NCBI GenBank assembly: GCA_023150915.1
Contig: JAKLKA010000015.1
Coordinates: 1 to 64,000 of the forward strand
DNA length: 64,000 nt
Origin: Polyangiaceae bacterium
GTDB lineage: Bacteria > Myxococcota_A > Polyangia > Polyangiales > Polyangiaceae
Reading direction: 5' to 3'
Shown here piece after piece: positions 32,693 through 40,307 of the stretch (positions are counted from its first letter, which is position 1; each line of letters opens with the position of its first letter). The position numbers and the translations under genes were made by a program. A model generated the notes under the pieces. The model saw only the letters and a list, made by a program, of their open reading frames with translations, did not search any database and was not told where the DNA came from.

Positions 32693-34042
32693 ATGCGCTG
32701 TCGCTGCGTGGCCGTGGCCGTCGCCTGGTCGTCGGCCGCCCTGGCTGAGCCGGTGGTCATCGACGCACCGGCGCCCGAGGTGCTGGTGCGCAGCGAGACC
32801 CACTTCCGGCTCTATCAGCGCGCGCTCGCGCCTGGGCCGAACGGCGCGCTCGTGACCGAAGAGACCGCGGCGCCCATCGTCGAATACGTGTCGCTCACCG
32901 CGCACGATCTCGATGGTCCGGGGCAGAAGCGAAGCCTCGACGTCGAGCTCGATGTCTGGGGAAGCGCCACCTTTGGCGAGGCCGGGGCGGGGCGCCGAAT
33001 GGACGGCGACGTGCAGAACGCCAACGTGCGCTATCGCAATGGCCCCGGTTGGCTGCGGCTGGGCCGCCAACACGTTGCCGGCGGCGCTGCCCGTTACGCA
33101 CGCTTCGACGGTGTGGCCGGTGGCGCAGCGCTTCCGCTGGGCCTGGGCGCCGATGCCTACGCGGGGCTCACGGTCTTGCCGCGCTGGGCGGCGCGACCGG
33201 GCTATCACCAGCTCGGCTCGGCGGCAGACTCCTTGTGGCGCGACCCAGCCGCGTTCCCCGAGCCGCGTCGCGCCGAGCACTGGCTGGCAGGTGGCCGCAT
33301 CCATTACGACTCACCCCGGCTCGACGTCGGCGCCTCGGTCCACGAGCAACGCGAGGCTGGCGGGCTCGCGTACCGGAACCTGGGCGCCGACGCGCGTTAC
33401 GATCCATCGCAGAAGGTCACGGTCGGCGGAACGGCGGTGCTGGAGCTCGACGCGCGACGCATGGCGGACGGCCGGCTGTGGGCCCACTACACCCCGCTTC
33501 TCGCCCTCGAGCTCGAGGCCGAGGTGTTGCACGCCGAGCCCGCGCTGTTTCTTTCGCGCCAGAGCGTGCTCGGAGTGTTCTCGACCGACGCCTACGAAGA
33601 GGCGGGTGGCAGCTTCCGCGCGAAGCTCTGGCGGCAGCTGACGCTGACTGGGTCGGGCTTCGTGCAGGTTCACTCGCGCGCCGACCTGGGGCAGCGCAGC
33701 GAGCTGGGCGCGCGCATCACCCCGGGCCACACTGATCGGACCGTGCTCCTGCTCTCGGTGGCGCGGGTCGACGCGTCGGAAAACGGCTATGTGTCCATGC
33801 GCAACGCCTGGCGCCAGCGCATCCAGCTCGATCTGCACGCCACGCTCGAGGCATACCACTACCGCTACGACGAGCCGATCGCGGGCTACGACACGTCCAG
33901 CGTTTATGCGGGCACCGTCGAGTGGCTGCTCTCGCGCCACCTCTCTGCCCTGTGGGGCGCGTCGTATGCGCGCACGCCCTACGCCGCGGCCGACGCGCAG
34001 ACCCAAGTTCGGCTTCGCTATGCCTCGGGGGGGGTGAGGTGA
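32693..34042 (+). CDS. Outer-membrane beta-barrel protein of a multihaem cytochrome operon
   Basis: 449 residues. Sec signal (cleavage near ALA-EP), then beta-strands alternating aromatic/polar residues across the whole length (RSLDVELDVWGSATF, WLRLGRQHVAGGAARYARFDG, LTVLPRWAARPGYHQLGS, LWAHYTPLLALELEAEVLH, LRYASG at the end). Predicted as a porin of perhaps 18-22 strands. It has no haem motif. Its TGA overlaps the GTG of the 12-haem lipoprotein gene, so barrel and cytochromes are made together, as in porin-cytochrome conduits (MtrB-like or Geobacter-type porins). ATG 32693; GTG 32684 is also possible. Confidence 0.82.
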   Translation: MRCRCVAVAVAWSSAALAEPVVIDAPAPEVLVRSETHFRLYQRALAPGPNGALVTEETAAPIVEYVSLTAHDLDGPGQKRSLDVELDVWGSATFGEAGAGRRMDGDVQNANVRYRNGPGWLRLGRQHVAGGAARYARFDGVAGGAALPLGLGADAYAGLTVLPRWAARPGYHQLGSAADSLWRDPAAFPEPRRAEHWLAGGRIHYDSPRLDVGASVHEQREAGGLAYRNLGADARYDPSQKVTVGGTAVLELDARRMADGRLWAHYTPLLALELEAEVLHAEPALFLSRQSVLGVFSTDAYEEAGGSFRAKLWRQLTLTGSGFVQVHSRADLGQRSELGARITPGHTDRTVLLLSVARVDASENGYVSMRNAWRQRIQLDLHATLEAYHYRYDEPIAGYDTSSVYAGTVEWLLSRHLSALWGASYARTPYAAADAQTQVRLRYASGGVR

Positions 34043-35064
34043 GGGGCCTGATGCTCGCGCTGGCGTGCGTCGCCGCTCTGGTCGCGGCGTGCGCCGACCG
34101 TGCGCCGAGCCGCTTTCCGCATGCGCGCCATCTGTCGGGGCTGCGCTGCGGTGGCCCGGGCCTCCCCGAGTGTCTGAGCTGCACCACCTGCCACAAGCTG
34201 ACTGCCACCCCGAAGCAGGTGTTCCCCGAGAAGCGACTGTGCACGCGCTGTCACCGCGGCGACGACCCGGAGATGCTGGCGGTGACGCCGCCCACGCACG
34301 TGCCGCCGCCGCTGGCGTACACCATCCGCTTCAGCCACCAGAAGCACCTCGCCATGCGTGACGTCAAAGGGCAGTGCGTGCCGTGTCATGCTGGCGCCAC
34401 CGAGCGCGACTCGGCGCTCTTCCCGGTGATGGAAAGCTGCTTTCAGTGTCACGAGCACCAGAAGCAGTGGGACCGTGCCGAGTGCGCGCCCTGTCACGAA
34501 AAGCGCGACCTCGAGCGGCTCTTGCCCCAGTCGTTCGCCAAGCACGACGCCGGCTTTCAGCGCAACCATGGGCAGGCCGCACGCCAGCAGCAGAAGCTCT
34601 GCCAGCAGTGTCACACGCAGCAGCATTGCGACGACTGCCACGACGCGAGCCAGGACCTCTCGGTGGAAAAGCGCCGGCCCGAGTCCATCGAGCGCAGCCT
34701 GGTGCACCGCGGTGACTTCGTCACGCGGCACGCCATCGAGGCGCAGTCCCAGCCCGCGCGCTGTGCCCGCTGTCACACGCCGGCCAGCTGCGACGGCTGC
34801 CACCTCGAACGCGGCGTGAGCGGTGGCCACAAGAACGGCCGGAACCCGCACCCGGCCGGCTGGATCACCGGCGCGCCGAGCGGGCACGGGCGCGACGCCC
34901 GGCGCGACATCTCGAGCTGCGCGGCCTGTCACGATCAGGGCCCGGCCACCAACTGCATCCGTTGCCACACCGTGGGTGCCTACGGTGGCAACCCTCACCC
35001 CAAAGGCTGGAAGAGCGCGCGCTCCGAGGGCTCGACCATGTGCAGGTACTGCCATGAGAATTGA
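34039..35064 (+). CDS. 12-haem c-type cytochrome lipoprotein
   Basis: 341 residues with twelve CxxCH haem-binding motifs (first CTTCH, last CRYCH) and many extra His for axial ligands, one haem per 28 residues. The N-terminal signal ends in LVAAC, so it is a lipoprotein. Coupled to the barrel gene by GTGA and overlapping the next cytochrome gene by 11 bases. Probably the periplasmic-side or barrel-embedded electron carrier of the conduit, like MtrA/OmaB in known systems, but not obviously homologous. GTG 34039 or ATG 34051. Confidence 0.93.
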   Translation: MRGLMLALACVAALVAACADRAPSRFPHARHLSGLRCGGPGLPECLSCTTCHKLTATPKQVFPEKRLCTRCHRGDDPEMLAVTPPTHVPPPLAYTIRFSHQKHLAMRDVKGQCVPCHAGATERDSALFPVMESCFQCHEHQKQWDRAECAPCHEKRDLERLLPQSFAKHDAGFQRNHGQAARQQQKLCQQCHTQQHCDDCHDASQDLSVEKRRPESIERSLVHRGDFVTRHAIEAQSQPARCARCHTPASCDGCHLERGVSGGHKNGRNPHPAGWITGAPSGHGRDARRDISSCAACHDQGPATNCIRCHTVGAYGGNPHPKGWKSARSEGSTMCRYCHEN

Positions 35065-36691
35065 CCTGAGGTGGGCGCTGCTCGTTCTGCTCGGCGCGGC
35101 GCTGGCGCCCAGCTGTCAGCGTCCGCGCGACGACCAGCGCCGGCAGAACGCTTCGTCGTGCAGCGCGTGCCATGGCGACGCCGCACGCGGCGGCAGCGAG
35201 CTCGAGCGGGCGGCGCCGCCCCGCGACCTGGCCGGCAACACCCTGCCCGCGCAGCCCGGGGTCGGCGCGCATCAAATCCATCTGCGCGCGGGCGCGACCC
35301 ACGGCCCCGTGGCGTGCAGCGAGTGCCATGTCGTTCCGGAAGAAACCGGCGACATTGGCCACGCCGACGACCCGCTGCCCGCCGAGGTGGCCTTCGGTGC
35401 TCGGGCCAAGCTGGGGAACCGGGCGCCCAGCTACGACCCCGCCAGCGGCCGTTGCACCGATTCGTACTGTCACCGGGGCTCCGACGCGGCGTGGACTCTG
35501 CCGCGCGCGTCCGACGCGGCGTGCGGCACCTGCCACGGGCTGCCCCCGCCGGCGCCGCACCCACAGCGGGACAGCTGCCACAGCTGCCACGGCGAGGTGA
35601 TGGGCCAGAGCGGCTTCGTGAACGCTGCCCTTCACGTCGATGGCAAGGTCCAGCTCGGCAACTTCGCCTGTGATGCGTGCCACGGAGGCGAGGGGGATCC
35701 CGCGCCGCCCCGCGATCTGGCCGGCAACACCGCGGTGAGCGCGCTCGGCGTCGGCGCCCATCGCGTTCACCTGGCCGGCGGGGCGGCTGGCCGGGCCGTG
35801 GCGTGTGGCGAGTGCCATCAGGTGCCCGCGCAGTACGGTGACCCTGGCCACGCAGACTCCGACTCGCCCGCCGAGGTGATGTTCTCGGGTGTGGCCCTCT
35901 CCAAGCTCCGGAGCCCCAGCTGGGATCGGCAGGCGCGCGTCTGCAGCGATGCGTGGTGCCACTCGCCCTCCGCAACCGCCGCGTCGCCCCCGTGGACCAG
36001 CGACGCAGGCCGGCTCCCCTGCACGGGTTGCCACGCCATGCCGCCGCCAGCACCGCACGTGCAGATGGCGGCCTGCGGGCGCTGTCATGGCGCGGTGGTG
36101 GGCGACGACCACGTGACCATCAAGGACCGCTCGAAGCACATCGACGGCAACGTCGACGTGGTCGTTCCCACCCAGTGCAACGGCTGCCATGGTGGCACGA
36201 ACGACGCGCCGCCCAGCGATCTCTCGGGCAGCGCGTCGACCACCTCGCCCGGCGTCGGTGCTCATCAGGCGCACCTGGCCGGCAGCGGGCGCGCGCGCGC
36301 CGTGCCCTGCGCCGAATGTCACGTGCTTCCCAAGGCCGTGAACGATCCCGGTCACCTCGACGGCGCGGCCTCCGCCGAGCTGGTGTTCGCAGGCGTTGCG
36401 CTGACCGCCGGCGCCAGCCCCAGCTACTCGAGTGGCACGTGCGGCAAGAGCTACTGCCACGGCGCGGCCTTCCCCGGCGGCGCCCCTTCCGGTGGCAAGC
36501 ACACCGCGCCCAAGTGGACCGTGGTCGACGGCAGCCAGACCGGCTGCGACGGCTGTCACGCCCTTCCACCCCCCGCGCCGCACATCCAGTCCTCGGCGTG
36601 TTGGTTCTGTCACGAGAACGTCGACTCGACGCTCAAGTTCCTGTTCCCCGACACCCACGTCGACGGCCTAGTGACCGGCGCCGTGCCGTGA
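35054..36691 (+). CDS. Multihaem c-type cytochrome lipoprotein with CxxxxCH modules (12+3 sites)
   Basis: 545 residues. Lipobox APSC near residue 21. There are twelve CxxCH motifs plus three CxxxxCH motifs (CTDSYCH, CSDAWCH, CGKSYCH). The protein is three to four copies of one module: ECHxVPxxxxDxGHxD...AEVxF, then CxxxxCH, then CxGCHxxPPPAPH, the GSu_C4xC__C2xCH type of module known from Geobacter outer-surface cytochromes. If all sites are filled it carries 15 haems. Probably the surface partner of the 12-haem protein and barrel. ATG 35054 lies inside the previous gene. Confidence 0.93.
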   Translation: MRIDLRWALLVLLGAALAPSCQRPRDDQRRQNASSCSACHGDAARGGSELERAAPPRDLAGNTLPAQPGVGAHQIHLRAGATHGPVACSECHVVPEETGDIGHADDPLPAEVAFGARAKLGNRAPSYDPASGRCTDSYCHRGSDAAWTLPRASDAACGTCHGLPPPAPHPQRDSCHSCHGEVMGQSGFVNAALHVDGKVQLGNFACDACHGGEGDPAPPRDLAGNTAVSALGVGAHRVHLAGGAAGRAVACGECHQVPAQYGDPGHADSDSPAEVMFSGVALSKLRSPSWDRQARVCSDAWCHSPSATAASPPWTSDAGRLPCTGCHAMPPPAPHVQMAACGRCHGAVVGDDHVTIKDRSKHIDGNVDVVVPTQCNGCHGGTNDAPPSDLSGSASTTSPGVGAHQAHLAGSGRARAVPCAECHVLPKAVNDPGHLDGAASAELVFAGVALTAGASPSYSSGTCGKSYCHGAAFPGGAPSGGKHTAPKWTVVDGSQTGCDGCHALPPPAPHIQSSACWFCHENVDSTLKFLFPDTHVDGLVTGAVP

Positions 36692-36692
36692 G

Positions 36693-37502
36693 TCACCGCA
36701 CGCTGACCGCGTCTTCGAGCAACGCGTCGTAGCGGTAGCCGGCGCCCAGATCCTTGTCGAGCACCAGCGTGCCCTCCAGCGTCACGGTCTGATCACGCGC
36801 CAGCTCTTCGGTGGTGGTCACGGTCAGGTCGTGGTTCTTCGCTTCTTCGCTGCCGGTGCCATCGCGCAAGTGCAAGAACGTCTTCCCCATGATGCCGCCG
36901 GTGAGCTTGACCACCGTGCCGCGCACGCGGACCTTCTTGCCCGAGAGCGCCTGCTTCTGAGCAAAGACCTCGGCAATGGTTCGTGCGGTCCCCCCGGTTG
37001 CCTTGCCCACGGCCGCGCTGGTGCTCGGCGCCGGCGCCGCGGGCGGGTGACCCGGGGGCAGTGCCGCGGTGGCCGGCGGGTGACCGGCGGGCAGCGGTCC
37101 GGCGGCCTGGCCGTCCACCAGCGAGCCGAAGTGGATCGAGGCGAAGACGCGACCGAGGGTCTTGCTCTCGAAGTTGCTCATCACCGTGTCCGAGCGGACG
37201 CGCACCAAGGCGCCGGCCTTCACGTTGGCGGTGGTGACCGCGACCCATTGCCCTTCGGACCCCGCGGCGCCCACCCGAATGTAGGTGTAGCCGGGCACGT
37301 CCAGCACCTCGAGCGCCGTGCCTTCGATCAGGCCGGCGGCCGCTGGCTCGGGCGACAGGTCGGGGAGTGGCGTGGCTGCGCGGGTCGACGCCGGCTCGGG
37401 CATCGGTCGATCCCTCCGGAAGCTCTCGCCGAACCACGCGTACCCACCCGCGGCCACGATCACCGCGCCCAGGACCCAACCCATTTTCATGTCGACAGCC
37501 AT
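36693..37502 (-). CDS. Membrane-anchored OB-fold-like protein beside multihaem cytochromes
   Basis: 269 residues. One N-terminal helix (about 8-24) anchors it. Residues about 55-115 (GTALEVLDVPGYTYIRVG, QWVAVTTANVKAGALV) and about 175-269 (KKVRVRGTVVKLTGGIMGKTFLHLRDGTG, TVTLEGTLVLDKDLG) both look like OB-type beta-barrels; the first resembles the NrfJ-like/GW-type domain often encoded with multihaem cytochromes. A Pro/Ala/His-rich linker with PAGHPPA repeats joins them and could bind metal. It starts 3 bases after the stop of the 27-haem gene with a good GAGGA site, so both are one operon. Possible role in haem or metal handling is inference. Confidence 0.8.
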   Translation of the reverse strand: MAVDMKMGWVLGAVIVAAGGYAWFGESFRRDRPMPEPASTRAATPLPDLSPEPAAAGLIEGTALEVLDVPGYTYIRVGAAGSEGQWVAVTTANVKAGALVRVRSDTVMSNFESKTLGRVFASIHFGSLVDGQAAGPLPAGHPPATAALPPGHPPAAPAPSTSAAVGKATGGTARTIAEVFAQKQALSGKKVRVRGTVVKLTGGIMGKTFLHLRDGTGSEEAKNHDLTVTTTEELARDQTVTLEGTLVLDKDLGAGYRYDALLEDAVSVR

Positions 37503-37505
37503 TCC

Positions 37506-39257
37506 TCAGCCGCCTTTGAACAGATGACACCCACTGCAACGCTCCGCTTCGGGGTGGTGTTTTTGCAGATTCGTGTGGCAAGCGCCACAGGCGGCGCGCT
37601 CGGGTCGCCGCTCGCCGTGGCCGGTGTGGCACTTGAGGCAGTCCCGGTGCCGCGCGTCGAGGTGCAGGCCCGCCAGGGAGCCTTGCTGGTGGCAACTGCC
37701 GCAAGCAGGGGGTTTTGCAACCCCGCCGGGGCCATGAGGCCGGTGGCACTTGGCACAGCTCCCGTCCACCTTCGCGTGGGGTGCCTTCTGCTGCGCCGCG
37801 TGGCACCGGGCGCAGCCCCCGGGCTTGTCGTCTCCGGTGTGCGCGTCGTGGCAAATCGTGCACTGCTTGTGGCCGGCGGGCGCCAGCTGGTGTTCCTGGG
37901 CATGGCAGCCATCGCAGCGCTTCTGCATCTTGGTGCTGTGCGGCTCGTGGCAGCGCTGGCAGTCCGCGTGGCCGCGGTTCACCTGCGCCGCGGGCTTCTC
38001 GTGGCAGCCCCCGCAAGGCTTCACCGGGCCGGGCTTGTGAGGCAGCCCCGCATGGCACTCGCCGCACTCGCGATGCCCCTCGCTCTGCAGGGTCAGCGAG
38101 ACCTGCTGGGTGTGACAGCGGGCGCAGGTGGCCGTGCTGGCTTTGTCCAGGGCAAAGCGGTGCGGCGCGTGGCACCCGGTGCACGCCACGCCCTTGGCGT
38201 GGAAGCCCTTGTCTCCCGGGGCCTCCGAGTGGCAGCTCGAGCAAGCGCGCGGCTTGGCCGCCACCGCGTTGCCGGGGTGCGGGTCGTGGCACGAGGTGCA
38301 GGGCGACGCTCTTCCTTTGGCCTTGGGGTGGTCGGTCTTGCCCGCGCCGTGGCAGCCGATGCACGCTCTGCTCGGATCGGCCTTCACGTCGTGCGGGCGA
38401 TGGCACGAGTTGCAAGCCGCGTGCTGCGCAATGCGTCCGCCGCCCAGCACGGGGCGGTCTTCGTGGCACGACCGGCAGCTGACCACGTTCTCGCGCCGGA
38501 AGTCGTGGGGGCGGTGGCATCCGGTGCAGGTGTCGTGTCCGCCGGAGAAGGTGGCGCTGGCCGGCACGAGGGGCTTCTGTTCGGCGTGGCACTTGGCGCA
38601 CTGCAGGTTGGCGGCCTTGCCCAAGGCGTGCTGCGACACGTGACAGGTGGTGCACACCCGCTCGGGCGACTTGCCCTCCGTGGCATGGGTTGCGTTCACC
38701 CCGCCGTGGCACGCCGGGCAGCTGGTCTGCTCGACGGGCGGCTTGGCGTGCGGCTCGTGGCAGCTGCGGCAGGCCTGCGAGCGGTGAACGACCACCGCCG
38801 GCGCGTCATCGGCCGGCGCTTCGCCATGGCAGCGCTGGCACTCCCAAGCGGTCGGCGCCGCCTTCGGATCCTCGCCGGGCTCGAGGCTGAACGCATGGCA
38901 ATCCAGGCAGCTGGCGCCCGCCAGCGCCCCATGCGCTTCTTTGGCCTTGCTCGCAGCGTGGACGATCTCTGCCTCGCCGGCGTGACACTCCGTGCACCGC
39001 TCTTGCCGCACACCGCCGAGCTCTCCCCGTTCGAGCTCGTGGCACTTGCTGCACTCGATCTTGCGCTTGCCCACGTGGCTCTGGTGGCTCTTCACCCGGC
39101 GGGCCTGGGCCCATTCGACGGGGATCTTGATGCCGCGGGGGTCGTCGCTGCCGCCGTCGGCACAGGCCCACGAGAGCGCGGCCGCGATGACGAGCAGGAC
39201 CCCGCTCCATCCGCGCCATGCAAACTCTGCGCATGATCGCCGCTGCTCCGAGCTCAT
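37506..39257 (-). CDS. 27-haem c-type cytochrome lipoprotein
   Basis: 583 residues with 27 CxxCH motifs, one every 19-20 residues of the mature chain, from CSKCH to CSGCH; nearly the whole protein is haem-binding. Many motifs sit in repeats of the form CxxCHxPHxxxxxxxxCxxCH. The signal has lipobox SWAC. With so many haems it should act as a nanowire-like conductor along the periplasm or at the surface. ATG 39257 is preferred because it precedes the signal helix; the frame is open a little further. It shares a 56-base divergent promoter region with the NapC-like gene. Confidence 0.93.
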   Translation of the reverse strand: MSSEQRRSCAEFAWRGWSGVLLVIAAALSWACADGGSDDPRGIKIPVEWAQARRVKSHQSHVGKRKIECSKCHELERGELGGVRQERCTECHAGEAEIVHAASKAKEAHGALAGASCLDCHAFSLEPGEDPKAAPTAWECQRCHGEAPADDAPAVVVHRSQACRSCHEPHAKPPVEQTSCPACHGGVNATHATEGKSPERVCTTCHVSQHALGKAANLQCAKCHAEQKPLVPASATFSGGHDTCTGCHRPHDFRRENVVSCRSCHEDRPVLGGGRIAQHAACNSCHRPHDVKADPSRACIGCHGAGKTDHPKAKGRASPCTSCHDPHPGNAVAAKPRACSSCHSEAPGDKGFHAKGVACTGCHAPHRFALDKASTATCARCHTQQVSLTLQSEGHRECGECHAGLPHKPGPVKPCGGCHEKPAAQVNRGHADCQRCHEPHSTKMQKRCDGCHAQEHQLAPAGHKQCTICHDAHTGDDKPGGCARCHAAQQKAPHAKVDGSCAKCHRPHGPGGVAKPPACGSCHQQGSLAGLHLDARHRDCLKCHTGHGERRPERAACGACHTNLQKHHPEAERCSGCHLFKGG

Positions 39258-39313
39258 GAGCAGTCGCGGAGATTGCCCCAGCCGAGCCGAAATGACAAAG
39301 AGGACACCGCGCA

Positions 39314-40015
39314 GTGCTGTCACACGTCACTCCCGTTGGGTATCTCTGCTTGGTCGCGGCCCTGGGCTCCGCCGCGATCGTGATCTGGTATCTGGTGAAG
39401 AAGCCCGCGCTGGGGGTCACCACCAAGCTCACGCTGCTCTTCGGAGTGGGCGTCCTTCCGGCCACCGTGGCCATCGCATCGACCACCCTCGGGATGCAAG
39501 AGACGACCGAGCGCAGATTCTGCGGGTCGTGTCACGTGATGCAAGGGCACACCTGGAACGCCGAGCAGGCCGCGAGCGACTCGCTGGCGGCCCGTCACGC
39601 GCGCAACCCGTTCTTCGGGGCTCGCAACTGCTACGTCTGCCACGCCGACTACGGAATGCTCGGTTACCCGATGACCAAGCTGAACGGCATGAAGCACGTG
39701 TGGCACTACTACTTCGGCGGGTACAAGGACAAGCCGCTCGACCGCGCCATCGACGAAATCGACCTCTACAAGGCCTATGACAACGTCAACTGCCGGCAGT
39801 GCCACTCGGGCACGCTGACTCACTTCAAGAGCATCTCGGATCACCAGTCGCTGGAGAAAGAGCTCAGCAAGAACGAAGTCAGCTGTACCAGCGGCGGGTG
39901 TCACGGCTTTGCCCACCCCTTCAGCAAGTTCGGCAAGAAGGCGCCGAAGCCGAGCACGGTGAAGCCGCCGAGCGCGACCAGCGCGGCACCGCCCGCGTCG
40001 GGAGGGGCGCCGTGA
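39314..40015 (+). CDS. NapC/NrfH-like tetrahaem quinol dehydrogenase
   Basis: 233 residues. Two N-terminal membrane helices (about 8-28 and 40-60) are followed by CGSCHVM, CYVCH, CRQCH and a fourth site CTSGGCH that has a CxxxxCH spacing in place of CxxCH. CxxCHxM after the anchor is typical of the NapC/NirT/NrfH family, where Met ligates the first haem. It should take electrons from menaquinol in the inner membrane and pass them to periplasmic multihaem proteins (the CymA role). The C-terminus is Pro/Ser/Ala-rich. GTG 39314; its stop overlaps the next start (GTGA). Confidence 0.9.
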   Translation: MLSHVTPVGYLCLVAALGSAAIVIWYLVKKPALGVTTKLTLLFGVGVLPATVAIASTTLGMQETTERRFCGSCHVMQGHTWNAEQAASDSLAARHARNPFFGARNCYVCHADYGMLGYPMTKLNGMKHVWHYYFGGYKDKPLDRAIDEIDLYKAYDNVNCRQCHSGTLTHFKSISDHQSLEKELSKNEVSCTSGGCHGFAHPFSKFGKKAPKPSTVKPPSATSAAPPASGGAP

Positions 40016-40296
40016 GCCTGCGCAGCGTTCTGGCGCGGCTGCCGCAGGGGCTCTTGCTGCGCACCGCGTGTTACACGGTGCTCGCGGCGCTGGCGGTCAT
40101 GAGCTACTCGATCGTCGTCCCCAAGCCGCTTCCGGTCATCGCCGCGATGAGCATCGGCCACGTGCTGTGCGTCATCGGTTTCGTGTGTTTCGGGTTGGCC
40201 GTGCTGATCGAGATGGCGACGCGCCCTGGCGCCCGAGGCTCGCTCCCGCCAACGTCGAAGCCGGCCCCGCGCTCGGAGCCGGCTTCGAAGGCCTGA
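40012..40296 (+). CDS. Small two-helix membrane protein coupled to the tetrahaem cytochrome
   Basis: 94 residues with two membrane helices (about 18-36 and 42-66), an Arg-rich N-terminus and a Pro/Ser-rich tail. GTG 40012 overlaps the TGA of the NapC-like gene, so the pair is translationally coupled. No family recognised. A His in the second helix (IGHVLCVIG) could be a quinone- or haem-site residue, but this is speculation. Likely a membrane subunit or stabiliser of the quinol dehydrogenase. Confidence 0.78.
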   Translation: MSLRSVLARLPQGLLLRTACYTVLAALAVMSYSIVVPKPLPVIAAMSIGHVLCVIGFVCFGLAVLIEMATRPGARGSLPPTSKPAPRSEPASKA

Positions 40297-40307
40297 GCGG
40301 CCAGGCG

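Noticed and set aside
34865-36658. Long minus-strand frame antisense to the 15-site cytochrome
   Set aside because: The plus strand carries regularly spaced CxxCH motifs; the antisense product is a Val/Ala/Gly/Arg-rich shadow.
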